In this document: positions 1 to 11,979 of the stretch, one piece after another
Layout: every line of letters starts with the position of its first letter
How positions within the stretch are numbered: the stretch's first letter is position 1
Notes under the pieces: model-generated
Database searches by the model: none
Told to the model about the DNA's origin: nothing
The model's input: only the letters and a program-made list of their open reading frames with translations
Program-made: the position numbers and the translations under genes
Assembly (NCBI GenBank): GCA_024811115.1
Contig: JAKOGH010000446.1
Location: 1 to 64,000, forward strand
Length of the DNA: 64,000 nucleotides
DNA from: Terana coerulea
Taxonomy: Eukaryota; Basidiomycota; Agaricomycetes; Polyporales; Phanerochaetaceae
Reading direction: 5' to 3'

Positions 1-2
1 GG

Positions 3-1180
3 TCGCCGGCGAGTGTCAAGCCGTTGTCCGCGTGCTACACCAGCGCACTGGATAGCCTGCAGATCGTGACGAAGGAGTTCTCCGCCATGTCCATGCTGGT
101 ATGCTTGTCGACACTTGTTGTTGAACGTAGTAGCTAATAGCCGGTTTCCTCAGCGCTACGGTCAGGAAACTATCACCGTGATGACCGCCTACTCCGCTGT
201 CTTCCTCTTGAAGGTGAGTGAACGCTTCTTCCCATGACTATAGGTTGCTTATGCGCGTTACGCAGCTGCTTCGGAGCTCCAATACCTATGAACAGCTGCG
301 CGAAGGTGCCGCCGAGGAGATTTACGAGACCATCAACAAGACCGCTGAGGTGTACCACAATGCATCCCTGCTGTCGAGCTCCTCGAGCTGCGCGGCGCAC
401 CATGCGCGCTTCTTGAAGACGTTGATTGCCAATGACCGCAACCGTGCGAAGCAGGCTGAGAAGGACCGACGCCGTGACAGGGTGCGCGAGAGCGCGCCTC
501 AAGGTGAGCCAATGCAAAGTATTGGTTGAGATGCTTCCTGCTCATGTAGTTGCAGCGGCATACTCTTCCGGTCCTTCGCTGCCCTCACCACCTGCGAACA
601 TGTACCCGCAGCAGGTGATGCAGAACCATCCTGATCACTACACCCAGCATTACCCCTCCTCGCCCCGGGACCTTCCCAGCCTTCTTCCTCGTCAGACCTT
701 TCCCACACCAGCCACCTGCGCGACTCTCAGTACCCGCCTATTGATTCGTCGATGCGCAACAGCGGCGTCCCCGGCTATCCGTACGCGTCCTCGTCGCACA
801 CGCAGCCGCCACCGCTCCCCCAGGCCCAGTCGTACTCGCCCACGCACTACGGCAGCAGCGACGCAGACGCGAGCTACGCCCACTACGCGCACACGCTCAC
901 GCGCGAGCTCGGCTACCCGGGCGGGGACCCGATGGACGTCGGCAGCTACGCGGACGTCAGTGGCTTCGCGCTCACGATGCCCGACGCGGGCGCGGGCCCG
1001 TATGCCGGCGGCCAGCCCGGCGGGATGCCCTACGCCGACGCGCGCCCGTTCAGCCACGGCGGGTACACGCAGCAGCAGCAACAACAGCAGCAGCATGCGG
1101 GCCACAGCCGGCACTACCAGCCGTACCCGCAGCCGACGTATGGTGGGCATGGCGGCTACGGCAGTCTCGTCGCGCGATAA
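3..1180 (+). CDS. Fungal-specific transcription factor, C-terminal part (5' end outside window)
   Basis: Exons read as 3-98, 154-213, 266-503, 556-614 and 680-1180, with the 5' end beyond the window. The first exons encode a helical segment (SMLRYGQETITVMTAYSAVF, then LLRSSNTYEQLREGAAEEIY) that resembles the end of the fungal_trans (PF04082-type) domain of Zn2Cys6 regulators. After it comes a basic stretch (KQAEKDRRRDR) and a low-complexity tail rich in Pro, Ser, Tyr, Gly and Gln, with a seven-plus glutamine run near 1070. The 615-679 intron is inferred: without it the reading frame breaks between the two halves of the tail, and with it both join in phase. The DNA-binding zinc cluster is not in the window, so the class rests on the C-terminal resemblance only. 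Target genes cannot be inferred. Confidence 0.6.
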
Positions 1181-1596
1181 CACTGGCTAAGTCGGTGTCT
1201 CCTGCGTTTCCTTCTTCTCTTTTCGATGCGCGGCTCCGCCCGCGTGCCTGGACAGCGTTTGGTTCTCGCTCTCGCCGCGCTTGCTGCTCTCGCCCTCGCT
1301 CTTGGATGCGAACTGATTTGCTTTCGACATGCCCATGACGTATAGGACTCGCTGATGCCACCGTGACTTCAGTACTAATTAGACCGTACATAACTATCCG
1401 CGCGGGCGGCTGCCTGCGTAATGCGTACCGTGTTGTTTGTTTTCACGACTTCATTGCTGTTACCCGCTGTACTAGTACGACACCGAACAATGTATCCAGA
1501 GTCTCATGTTCATTTCCGGAGGTTCCTTCGTATGCTATCACAAACGGTGCCTTTTATAGCAGGTAAATAAGCGCAAGCCATGGGCCGATCGCGCCG
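1181..1596. other. Intergenic, convergent 3' ends
   Basis: About 415 bp between the transcription-factor stop and the NUP37 stop. No conserved coding segment or structured RNA was seen. It presumably holds the two 3' UTRs. Confidence 0.5.
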
Positions 1597-2993
1597 TCAC
1601 GACTCGACGCCGATGTAAAATATCACCACTTCTTGCCCGACCGCGGCGACGATCCGCGGGATGCCCTTCTCGCCGACGAAGTCAAAGTCGCGCACGTAGA
1701 GCGGCCGCGGGGCGATGTTGAACACCGTCGGCTGTGCCTGCAGGTAGCCGGTGTTGTACACGTTGATCACCGCACCTTTTGCTGCGCTGTTCGTCGTCAC
1801 GCCGAAGTATTCGGGGTACGTCGAGCACCATCTGGGCCAACAGGCCGGATTAAATGGGGTCTTGAGCAGGAGATGGGTGGTCCGTACCTGAATTTGGTGC
1901 CGCCTTCGGGGAACGTGGGTCCTGTCATGTTCGGCTTGCCGCCTTGCAGCTTGGTGAGGTCCCACAGCGAGAAGCGCGATCCGTACGCACCGCCGATGCT
2001 GACAGCCGCCATCAGTAAGCGTACCAGCGCACGCACGCACACCGCGCTACTCACATGTCGACGGCGTCGCGGCGCCACGCGACGCCGCCCGCCCAGCGGC
2101 CGGGCGTGCCGCACACGGCGTCCGCGAGCGCGCGCGGCTCGATGAGCTCGACGACGCTCGAGTTGCGCCAGCTCGCGGCCGCGTCCGCGTCGGGGTCCGT
2201 GCGCCAGTCGGTGAGGAAGACGGCGCCGCGCGCGTCCGCGACGACGAACGCCTTGCTCGTCGATGGGTGCGCGCACACGGTCGTGAGCGGGTGCGGGAAC
2301 GCGATCACGTACGCCGTCGGCTGCGCGCGCGGCGGCGGCGAGGCGGACGCGGAGGGCGCGCCGGGCGAGGGCGGCGCGGCGAGGTGCGTGGGCGGGCTGA
2401 GGTCCCAGACCATGAGCATCTTGTCGTCTGCGGGGGCGGCGTCAGTGGCTGCACGAGGCGCATGGGCTGGGGGGCACACACCTGACACGGTCGCGACGTA
2501 TCGCCAGCTGTCCTCAGACTGTCCGCCGCAGAAGGCCATGTCGTTCACTTTGCCGTGGTGGCCGCTGAGGCCGCCGCCGAACGGGAACACGTCCTCTTCC
2601 GCATCGTGCGATTTTGTAAGGAGGTACAGGCCGAAGTTGGCGCCAGCAGCGGTCAATCTGGATGCAGGTGTGCGAGATGAGGGGGACGCGAGGATAGGTC
2701 TAGCGTGAACACGTACTCTATAGACCACTCGTCGGTGGTAGACGGGGACGTGCAGCGCGACGACCAGGCCAGCGCGGTGATTCTGCAGCCTAGGTAAAAG
2801 TTCGCGATGACCCTGACGGACGTTGGTGTCTGTCTGAATGAGTTCAGTGCGCGTCCTGACACGGCCATACGCGACATACGGTCTGCAGGACCTGCACCGA
2901 GTGCAGGCCGCCGATGGCGACAAGGTCCGCGGCGTCGTCGTAGTTGGCGCGGGCGACCTGTACCTCCGACCCGTGGTCGTGTCGTATGTCCAT
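1597..2993 (-). CDS. NUP37: Nucleoporin NUP37-like WD40 protein
   Basis: Exons 1597-1831, 1888-1998, 2055-2427, 2482-2657, 2717-2829 and 2880-2993 join in phase to 373 codons plus stop. All introns are 50-59 nt GT-AG. The protein is a beta-propeller with recognisable WD40 blades: GHHGKVNDMAF followed by ATVSDDKMLMVWDL, SRFSLWDLTK, and a last blade ending GQEVVIFYIGVES. Order and spacing of the blades, and the Arg-Trp before the segment YPEYFGVTT, match NUP37 of the Y (NUP107-160) complex of the nuclear pore scaffold. The ATG at 2993 was chosen because it is the first in the conserved frame; upstream frames disagree. The gene is divergent from the 64-codon ORF at 3085, only 91 bp away. Other WD40 proteins are possible, but blade-by-blade similarity favours NUP37. 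Confidence 0.8.
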
Positions 2994-3084
2994 CCCAAGT
3001 CTGCACAAAGTGGAGGAGGTGGAAGTGGTTGAACGCGAAGCAGTGAGCGTCTAGAGCGAGGCGCACGGCCTAGCTCCCGCTTGC

Positions 3085-3279
3085 ATGTCTCCCAACAACC
3101 GCAAGTACCCAAACCCGCTCCTCTTCGCCGGCGTGGCCCTCGCCTCCTACGCAGCCTTCTTCTACCTCATCCAGCACCGCCAGGCGACATACCCCGCCTC
3201 CCAGCAGGCCCGCCAGCGCGACAGCCCGCTCATCCCGCCCATCCACCCCGAAGACCTGCCGAAGAACAAGTCGCAGTAG
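3085..3279 (+). CDS. Small single-pass membrane protein, 64 aa, ends 6 nt before UMP kinase ATG
   Basis: An intronless ORF. It starts MSPNNRKYPNP, has one hydrophobic helix (about residues 13-30, LLFAGVALASYAAFFYLI), then a charged, proline-rich tail (PASQQARQRDSPLIPPIHPE). The shape (short positive N-terminus, one membrane helix, short soluble tail) is that of a small organelle or ER membrane protein. I do not recognise its function. Its stop codon is separated from the ATG of the UMP/CMP kinase by only 6 nt on the same strand, too little for an independent promoter and 3' UTR, so the two probably share one transcript. It is divergent from NUP37. Confidence 0.7.
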   Translation: MSPNNRKYPNPLLFAGVALASYAAFFYLIQHRQATYPASQQARQRDSPLIPPIHPEDLPKNKSQ

Positions 3280-3285
3280 ACCACG

Positions 3286-4283
<998 letters not shown>

Positions 4284-4419
4284 CCCTATGATATCACAAA
4301 GGACAATACACGCTTGGACAATCCTTCATACTAACACATGTGCTATTACTGGAAATCCTTCCCCATGAAGCAACATATCAAATAGAAATACACTTTACAT
4401 TTCAGGGCTGAGAGTGATA
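4284..4419. other. Convergent intergenic region
   Basis: 136 bp, AT-richer than its flanks, between the stops of UMP/CMP kinase and the lipid kinase. Presumably overlapping 3' UTRs and polyadenylation signals. Confidence 0.4.
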
Positions 4420-5677
4420 TCAAATGTACACCAAGAGCTTGTATCCGTCCAGGTTGTATAATGCTGTCGTAGTCGCTTTGCCTTTCGAATCTATAGGTAG
4501 GATCTCCCCATCAACGCAGACAAGATGGGCAGCTTCGTCATCCTCGTCCTAAGTATATTAACATGAATTGGAGAACAGAAGTGGGAGAATAGAAGACTCA
4601 CCGGTACCCACTCCCACCCTGTCGCCCTAAAGTATTCTACAACAGACTCGCCCTCTGAGTCGTCTTCCACAATTTGATCACCTGGCCCATATTTCATGTT
4701 CGCATGCGCGCCATCCCTGTATGCACCCCCAAGTGCCGCAACTGATCGTGCAACAAATTGCTGTCTGGCCTCGCGGGAGTCAGACGAGACGTTCGGGTCA
4801 CGTAACGGGCGGATGATCACGATGTCGAGCGTCGAGGGCGCGGGATGCGATGCAGGAGGGAGAGCAGCGTGCAAGGGCGTGATGCGGAAGGTCGGCTCGA
4901 GCCTGTCGACATTCACCGTCGACAGGAAGTACGCAAATGGGCCAGCCAGCTCTACGCGCCCGTCCTCTCTGACACCTTCCCCTTCATACGGCACGAACTG
5001 CTTCTTGCCCGGGCTGTATATCTGCACAGCAGGCCCGCCGGCGAACGTCACGCGCGCACTGTACCAACGCGTGATGTTCTGCTCCGCCGCGAGCTTGAAG
5101 CGTTCGATGCCGGGGTGGGCCGCGCGCAGCGCCTCGGAGTCGTGCAGGATCGAGGCGTGCAGGGCCGTCGACGCCACGACGGCGGCGATCGACGCCCGCG
5201 TGCCCTTTGCTGCGGCGTCGGACGCGCCGGCCGTGAACGTCGTGCGCGCGAGCGTGAGGGGCTTGGTCGACGGCGCCGCAGACAGCAGCGCGCGCACGGA
5301 CCGCAGTTTGGCGGCGTCTTCGTCGTCGGGGGCGCCTGCGGCCGGAGGGAAGAGTGACGCATACAGCGCGTTGGCGGTTCCGCAGGGAACGAGGGCGAAT
5401 GTGATGTCTCTGTCCGTAGTCTGAGAGGGAGACTCGTGCAAAGCGCTGACGATTTCGTGCAATGTCCCGTCGCCGGAGCCCAGTATGACTGAGACAGGGC
5501 CTTGCGTCTCCTCAAGGAATCGCACGATCACTTCCCCGCGTGTCCTTCGTGCGTCGTCGCGAGGACCTTGTCCGGGCTTTTGCCATGTTCGCGTAGGAGA
5601 GGTAAGACGGTCTGTTCGAACAGTGCCTGCGCCAGCCTGTGTCCGCACACGGGGTTGTAAAGCACTAGGAGGGGCAT
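4420..5677 (-). CDS. Diacylglycerol/sphingoid-base type lipid kinase (one-base frame break)
   Basis: Exons 4420-4548 and 4602-5677. The DAGK catalytic domain is clear: N-terminal MPLLVLYNPVCGHR (the usual first strand), the ATP-binding GSGDGTLHEIV, and ALVPCGTANALYASL. The C-terminal lobe ends LVCVDGEILPIDSK and NLDGYKLLVYI. The family (diacylglycerol, sphingosine or ceramide kinases) phosphorylates membrane lipids; the substrate cannot be told from sequence. Odd: the first about 45 residues lie one frame away from the rest. The switch falls in the run of four C at 5534-5537; one added base restores a continuous product of about 401 aa. I think this is an assembly indel, because both sides are well conserved, but a real frameshift is possible. 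Confidence 0.75.
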
Positions 5678-6254
5678 CTGGCGACGTGGTGGTCAGGATC
5701 AAAGAGCAGCTTGGTGCAGCACGTACGTGGGCGATAAGTACGCGCCGCAGCCCAGCCCGTAATATTGCGTGACCAATCCCCAGGTCTCACGCTATGTGTG
5801 CACCGGCGGGCAAAGCCCAGACGGCTCTTCGCGCGTATTTGGGTATTTTAGCCTTCTTGGACACCGACGGGATTTTCTGCTGAATGCGTTTATACGCCGG
5901 CGGGTAAGGCGACCTGCGCGCGGGGATCAACGTCCTGGGTGACCGGGTTGCCGACGGTTGTCGAGCGTCGCCGCCATGACCGCTGGGCCGTATGTCATAA
6001 ACTGTTGCCACTCGGTTGGTGCCAGCCTTGAAGAGCGGTCGGCCTCTACGTTGAACGGCGAGTTTAGGCTGAGGGTGGCCATGGGCGACTCCGATGCGGT
6101 CTCAATGCGGGCGGTGACTTGAGCTAAAGCGGGCGCTTGGAAAAGTAATATGGTTGCGATCAGATGTAGAGATCAGATCACGATCTGATCAGAGATACTC
6201 ACTTTATCTAATCTTGCCTCTGCGCTCGAGTCTCTCGCGCCTCGGTGACTATAA
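5678..6254. promoter_or_regulatory. Divergent intergenic region, lipid kinase / omega-amidase
   Basis: 577 bp between two divergent start codons. No convincing coding exon was found. The short inverted motif gatcagatcacgatctgatc at 6170-6189 is notable but unassigned. Presumed promoter region for both genes. Confidence 0.4.
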
Positions 6255-7797
6255 TTGATGCTCTCCCACTACCTCCGCCTCAGTCCACGCCGTCCCTCCT
6301 TGTTCAGAGCCTTCGCCAGCATGGCTGCAGCACCTAGTTTTAAACCATTCACCCTTGCGCTCGTGCAGCTCGGCCAAGTGGGCGCGGACAAGTCAGGTAC
6401 GATGGCACTTGTTGCAGCTACATGCGAGTCAGGAACCAATGGGCAGCGTGCTTTACACAGCGAACTTGAAGCATGCCCGCGAAATGATCCAGCTGGCTTC
6501 TAAGGGAGGACCTGGAGGCAAGAAGGTTGACTTGGTGGTCCTTCCGGTAAGCTCTGCGTCACGGCCTGAGTGTTGACCAGCCAGACAACTCATCCCACAA
6601 CAATTAGGAAATCTTCAACTCACCATACGGGCACGTACACTTCCCGGTGTACGCCGAGACAATCGGATACAAGCCCGGCGAAGCCTACGATGTACAGAAG
6701 TCTGAGAGCGACTCCGTGAAGATGCTGTCCGAGGCGGCGAAGGAGACAGGAGTGTGGCTGCTTGGAGGTACGCAAGCAAGCAGGAGATCTGCCGCACAAT
6801 TCGCGAATTTCATATGACTTGTCGGTACAGGGTCTATTCCTGAGAAGGCCGCAGATGGAAAGATATACAACACGAGTACTGTATACTCACCTAAGGGTAA
6901 GTTGTTCCAAGGACGCCGTAGGTCGATCACTACAGCAGGGCTGACATTTCTTCCAGGTGAACTCATTGCGATCCACCGCAAGGTTCACTTGTTTGACATC
7001 AACATCCCCGGAAAGATCAAGTTCACGGTACTCGAAGCACGCCTCATGCATACGTCCGTCGTCATCTCATCCCACTTCTTAGGAGAGTGAAACTCTGACT
7101 GGGGGCACAACCATGAACTATTTTGACACCGGTGCGCTGCCTCGTGCATACACCATGTGTCACAATTGATATCTTTGTTATGCCTCAGACTTTGCACGCA
7201 TCGGCCTCGGTATCTGCTACGACGTCCGCTTCCCAGAGCTCGCCGCAACTGCTGCCCGACAAGGAGCCCAGGTTTGTATCTACCCCGGCGCATTCAACCT
7301 CACCACCGGTCCTCTGCATTGGAAGTTGCTTCAGCAAGCGAGGTATGTGGGTTGCATTTGTCAATATGGTCATGAGCTGAAAGTGCCCTGCAGAGCCGTA
7401 GACAACCAAATCTTCTTCGCAATGTGCAGTCCTGCCCGGGATCTCACCGCAGGCTATCACGCTGTAGGTTCTCATCATATCGGCCCAGTCTTGTCTAATA
7501 TAAGCTGCGGTAGTGGGGTCATTCTCTCGTCGTCGATCCAATGTAAGTCTCGTCCTTCAGTGATGGTATGAAGACTCACAGCGTTGCTTGACACAGGGGT
7601 CAAGTTCTTGCCGAAGCAGAGCACGAGGAAGGCATTATATTTGCCGACATCGGTGCGTATCAGCATACTTCATTCCAGAAGCGAAGTCTCACCGATAGGA
7701 CACAGACCCCGAGGTGTTCAACCAAGCCCGCGCTGGCATCCCTGTGACTACCCAGAGGAGATTTGACGTATACCCGGATGTTAGCAAGAGGTCCTAA
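6255..7797 (+). CDS. NIT2: Omega-amidase / nitrilase-family amidohydrolase (NIT2 type)
   Basis: Eleven exons: 6255-6396, 6461-6546, 6608-6767, 6831-6896, 6957-7027, 7083-7131, 7189-7342, 7394-7463, 7514-7542, 7597-7652 and 7706-7797, all in phase, 324 aa. Family motifs: the Glu of the triad in [10 protein letters not shown], the Lys in [10 protein letters not shown], and the nucleophile Cys in [17 protein letters not shown]. The downstream segments [14 protein letters not shown] and [20 protein letters not shown] are typical of NIT2. The enzyme hydrolyses alpha-ketoglutaramate and alpha-ketosuccinamate. Residues 1-21 ([20 protein letters not shown]) look like a mitochondrial presequence; a second in-frame ATG at residue 23 could give a cytosolic form. 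It converges on the dioxygenase gene. Confident call. Confidence 0.9.
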
Positions 7798-8035
7798 ACA
7801 AGAGGACAGCAACCATAACATTACATGTATACTGCTTGATCTTCTGATGCGTAAGTACATTTACAAATACGGCTATTGGAAGGGCATGCTGTGTGCTACA
7901 TTGAGTAAATGACGACAGTCTTCAGAGACGCGACGGAGTATGCTCCAGTTTACCGGGCACAGGTGGTCCGCTATATGAAGTGCGAAGTGCAACATGAGTC
8001 CTGCACATACAGATGCCAATCACAATCGGAATGCC

Positions 8036-9332
8036 TTACTTGTACGACTGCGCTTTCAACTGTTGCACCTCCGCGACCGTTGGCAGCACAAAATCATACT
8101 GCCACACCCAAACCCTGCCCGCGATCTTCTGGACCTCATCCACGTCGAATCCCCAAGCCGCCCACTGCTTCGGATCCTTCTCCTCCGCGAGCGTCGAGAC
8201 GAGCGACTTCTTGGTCGCGAAGACGGGGTCCGTGCCGAGGAAGGGCGAGTGCGACGGGTACATCGCAGTCGTCAGGCTGCACAGCCCCATGAGCACTCGA
8301 ACGTGGCGGGACATAAGTCACAGAAACTCACTCGTCATATCCCGGCGCAGTGACTGTAAAATGGATGTGTGATGACCGGTGCGGGTGCCGTCCGAGCGCG
8401 TGCAGGAACTCTCCGATGGGGCCGTCACTGGGCTGCGGGTAGAGACTGAGCGACTGCTCTTCCACGCCTTGATGGGTGAAAGCACGTACTATAGGATATG
8501 CAGTAGGAAGAATGCCGCGGTAGTTGAACGTGCCGTTGGGCTCGGCGACGATGACAGCACGGTCGTTGATCTCCGGCCGACCAGGGTACTGCACATCGTA
8601 CAGGCCGTCGCCGTCTGCTTGCCACTGCAGTATTTGCGTCAGCGCACGCGGGTGGGCAGACACAGAGAAGCAACCTCACCATCTCGGCCTTGACGCCCTG
8701 GATGTCTTCGCCCTTGGTGTTCTTCACCGTTGCGCTGAAGTACAGTGGCTCCCCGGCCGTGCTTGCAGAGGCGACAGAGGAGCCAGACGGAATCTCGGGG
8801 CAGTCGTTCGTCTTGAACGGGCCGGGCTCGCAGCCGTCCGTACATCCCTGTCATCGCGAGTGAGTGCAGCTCGCAGGAGACCGCGCGGCGGACGTACCGG
8901 GGGCTTCGGGTGGTTAATCTCGTCGATCAGGGCACTGATACCTAGACAGTCGCTGAGCAGGATGAACTCGTTCTTGAACTCCGTGCTCTCCTTGCCCGCG
9001 CGCGTGAGGTAGTCCACCGCGCGCGTCCACTCGGCGTGTGTCGGGCGCGTCTCGCGCGCGAAGGCGTGTATGTGGTTGATGAGGGACGTGAACAGCTCAA
9101 GGGTGCGCTTGTCTGGGCAGAGCTGCGTGTGCAGCTCGTTGACGTGGTCGGTGATGGTGTAGTCAGTGCCTTCCTGTGGACATATGCGTCAGATATGTGT
9201 GTGCAGGGTTGGATCGCTACTGACCCTAAAGTCCCTCTCCAGCGGCAAGTCCTTCGGGACCTCGTGCTCAAGCTGGGCACGGATGGCCTTGCCGACAAGC
9301 AGGGGGTCTTTCATTCTCTCTTCTGAGGCCAT
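8036..9332 (-). CDS. Intradiol ring-cleavage dioxygenase (hydroxyquinol/catechol 1,2-dioxygenase type)
   Basis: Exons 8036-8276, 8332-8432, 8490-8624, 8680-8847, 8898-9173 and 9225-9332 give 342 aa in one frame. The N-terminal helical dimerisation domain (ERDFREGTDYTITDHVNEL) is followed by the catalytic beta-sandwich with the non-haem Fe(III) ligands: Tyr in ADGDGLYDVQYPG, Tyr in RGILPTAYPIPSDGP, and the two His of HPHRSSHIHFTV. This family opens catechol, hydroxyquinol or methoxyhydroquinone rings between the hydroxyls, feeding lignin-derived aromatics into central metabolism. There is no signal peptide, so it acts inside the cell. The substrate within the family is not decided by what I can see. 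Its proximity to a pyranosone dehydratase relic and an FAD aromatic-type monooxygenase farther along fits a wood-decay lifestyle. Confidence 0.9.
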
Positions 9333-9755
9333 AATGGTAACAGCTGCAGTTCAGCGTTCAGGGTTGAGGATCCTGACGCGGGTTTGTCTTATGTATCTGC
9401 TCGGGACAGAATACGAGGATAGGGTGAGAAAGGAAGCGACCCAGTCTCCCACACTCCCAAGCAACTCATTATATGCGGACAGGTGCTCTCAAGCCGGAAA
9501 ACATGCGCGTGTTCCCGGACGCGGACGAGCGGTTTGGTCAGCTGGTCTATACGTGCCGAGAGCTGCAGAGTCTGGTCATGAGTTATCGTACGCGCCTAAT
9601 TGGTTGTGGCTGGCTGCCAGGCCAATATTGTTTCAAGCTGGTGAACGAAAAATGACTTCTTCTGGTGCAGAGTGTCGGTGCCGACAATCGTGTGGGTTCG
9701 AAGTGTGAAACCAATTCCTATTGGAGAAACAAAGTATTTGGCGAACATGTAAGGC
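9333..9755. other. Intergenic region upstream of dioxygenase
   Basis: 423 bp containing the dioxygenase promoter and the ZFAND1 3' UTR. A 60-codon plus-strand ORF (9473-9655) shows no family resemblance and no splice context, so I leave it unannotated. Confidence 0.4.
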
Positions 9756-10752
9756 TCACCGACCCAATACAACCTCGGCGCCATCTTCGACCTGATCAGT
9801 AAGGAGCTTGTCATTCTGCAGTCGAATCCGCTCATCTGCGTCCGCCGTCGAAGGCTTCTCAAGGTACAACGGCTGTGAAGGAATCAAGAGTATTCAACGG
9901 CATACGGCGCACGCCACGTACCGTTGTGTCGGATGACACGCCAAAATGGCTTGCCAGAAGATCGAGAGCTCTCCCCGTCCACATCGTCTAAAGAGACCTC
10001 AGTATACACCGCAGGGCAAAATATGTAGTTCTGTTACCTTCCGAAACCAGAAGATCTTCTCATCGCCTGGCTTGTCTTCCGCACACACTTTGATATGCAG
10101 TTTCTGGTCAATTGCGACGTGGGTATTTTTATCCTTGGGGTCGCCCGGCTGGGCCTTATGTCGCATCTTCATAAGCTCGACCTGGCGAAGCTGAGCAGCT
10201 TTCTTGGGGTTAGTCGGAGGTGTCTTGCGCTTCGCAGGAACAGTAGCTGGCGGAGGTACACTCGAGGACGCTGATTGGGTAGGAAAGATCTTCGCAAGCA
10301 ACGCGAGCCCCGCCTCATTCCTTGGACGTGAATCCGATTGAGCGGGGCCCGTGCACGCATGTGAGTCTGGCTCACGATGGCTGTGGTAAGAATAATCGGA
10401 TGTGAACATTGCTCTGCTGAGCAGCAAGATCATGAACATACCTTGCACAGAATGCCTGGCTACATCGCGGACATAGCGCAGGCTTCCTTCCCTCCTTGTC
10501 AGAACTGTTTGCGATGAAGGCCTCCAATGCAGGTTTGCTACATTTCTCAGCTGCACAACGCTGCAACTTCTGCTGAGGCTCCAAAGGTGTTGCAATAGGC
10601 AGCGTTTGCTGGGGACACGCATGAGAGTCAGGCGCGATGTGGTCTTTGCAGAAGAGGCGTCCGCAGGAACATTTGATGGGCAGGAAGTCGTTTACATTGC
10701 ACGTCTCGAGCGAGCAGTGCGCGCCGATAGCGGGGATATCAGCCGTAGACAT
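9756..10752 (-). CDS. AN1-type zinc-finger protein, ZFAND1/CUZ1-like
   Basis: Exons 9756-9872, 9922-9987, 10038-10380 and 10442-10752, 278 aa. Two AN1 zinc fingers at the N-terminus carry the Cys/His pattern (HCSLETCNVNDFLPIKCSC, then FCKDHIAPDSHACP; a second set CAAEKCSKPALEAF through CPRCSQAFC and HREPDSHAC). A basic linker (KRKTPPTNPKKAAQLRQVEL) leads to a ubiquitin-like C-terminal domain (MWTGRALDLLASHFGV, then LLTDQVEDGAEVVLG). This is the architecture of yeast CUZ1 and human ZFAND1, which link the proteasome and Cdc48/p97 during arsenite and proteotoxic stress. That role is inferred from family. The ATG at 10752 gives a start like ZFAND1 proteins. Divergent from VPS2. Confidence 0.85.
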
Positions 10753-10945
10753 TATAAACAAAAGGATTGTGCTATGCTCGAGTGTAGGCAGCCCAGAGAC
10801 GAGTGGTGGGCAGGAGTGAGTCTGGAGCCAAGGTGGTGGTCGCAGTCAAGTCGCAGTCAATAAAGCATGCACTGGCAGCGCTGTGCCGGGCGGCTCGCCA
10901 TTCGCGTACCGTACTTGCACTCTCTCCACCCTACGCTCTCCAGCG
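10753..10945. promoter_or_regulatory. Shared divergent promoter, ZFAND1-like / VPS2
   Basis: 193 bp between the two start codons, so the promoters must overlap. No canonical TATA box is obvious. The direct repeat gtcgcagtcaa at about 10839-10860 is the only motif seen. Confidence 0.45.
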
Positions 10946-11967
10946 ATGAATATCATTGTACGTCCACTCTCCGAAAACGCTCATCTGGTGCTCATGGCGA
11001 ACATAGGAAACTCTCTTTGGCCGGTCAGTCACCCCCGCGGAGCGGCTGCGGCAGCACCAGCGGGCCCTGGCGAAGGCGCAGCGCGAGCTCGACCGGGAGC
11101 GCACGAAGCTCGAGCAGCAGGAGAAGAAGCTGGTGGCCGACATCAAGCGTAGTGCCAAAGCTGGGCAGATGGTACGTCTCGTACCTCTGCTGTTTTCCGA
11201 GAGAGGCGTAATGCTGTTATAGAACGCATGCAAGGTTATGGCTAAGGACCTCGTCCGGACGAGACGCTACGTCCAGAAATTCTACCAGATGCGTACACAA
11301 CTGCAGGCAGTCGGCCTGCGGATACAAACGCTTCGAAGCAACCAGCAGATGGCCGATGCGATGCGCGGTGCCACCCGGGTATGTCACCTCCCACTACATC
11401 CGTAGGTTGTCCGCTCTGACTTGCAGCACAGGCTATGGGTGCGATGAACCGCGGCCTAAACCTGCCGCAAATCCAGCGGATCATGAACGAGTTTGAGAAG
11501 GAGAGCGCGACGATGGACATGAAGGAGGAGATGATGTCCGATGCGGTCGACGATGTCATGGACGAAGGGCTGGAAGATGAAGAGGAGGAAGGCGACGCGA
11601 TCCTTAAGCAGGTCCTGGACGAGATCGGTGTCGACCTCTCCCAACAGGTATGTATTTTGTCTCGCCTGACATATGCAGTACATCCGTATACTCAATGCTC
11701 ACGTTATAGCTCACGGATGCGCCTACGGGCCTCGCAATCTCCTCAACCCTTACAGAGCCTCGACAGGCCCTTGCAGTTGGCGAAGGTGGCGGAGACTCTG
11801 GCGGTGGTATGTCCGACGAAGATGCGTTACAAGCTCGCTTGGATGCCTCCGTAAATAAACTTGCCACTTCCACAACATTTATGACACGATACCCCTTTCG
11901 AGAGATGGAGACATTACAAAACCCTCCGACACCATGTATATCCGAAACTGTAGATTGCAATAAATAG
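10946..11967 (+). CDS. VPS2: ESCRT-III subunit VPS2 / CHMP2A
   Basis: Exons 10946-10957 (a 12-nt first exon, MNII), 11007-11171, 11223-11378, 11432-11647 and 11710-11967. The Snf7-family fold starts ETLFGRSVTPAERLRQHQRA, continues with the basic helix pair (QRELDRERTKLEQQEKKL) and the acidic C-terminal half (DVMDEGLEDEEEEGDAILKQ). A MIM1-like motif follows (DEDALQARLDAS), which recruits the VPS4 ATPase. VPS2 caps ESCRT-III filaments in multivesicular-body formation and membrane scission. After the MIM1-like motif the open frame runs on for about 36 unusual residues to a TAG at 11965, or an intron with donor gtaaat at 11852 removes them; the true end is uncertain. Its stop lies 12 bp from that of convergent COG4. 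Confidence 0.88.
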
Positions 11968-11979
11968 AAACAATAATCT

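Noticed and set aside
426..1190. Long plus-strand ORF (254 codons) across the transcription-factor end
   Set aside because: After about 614 it is an Arg/Thr-rich shadow of the frame that encodes the tail; the 615-679 intron explains the frame change.
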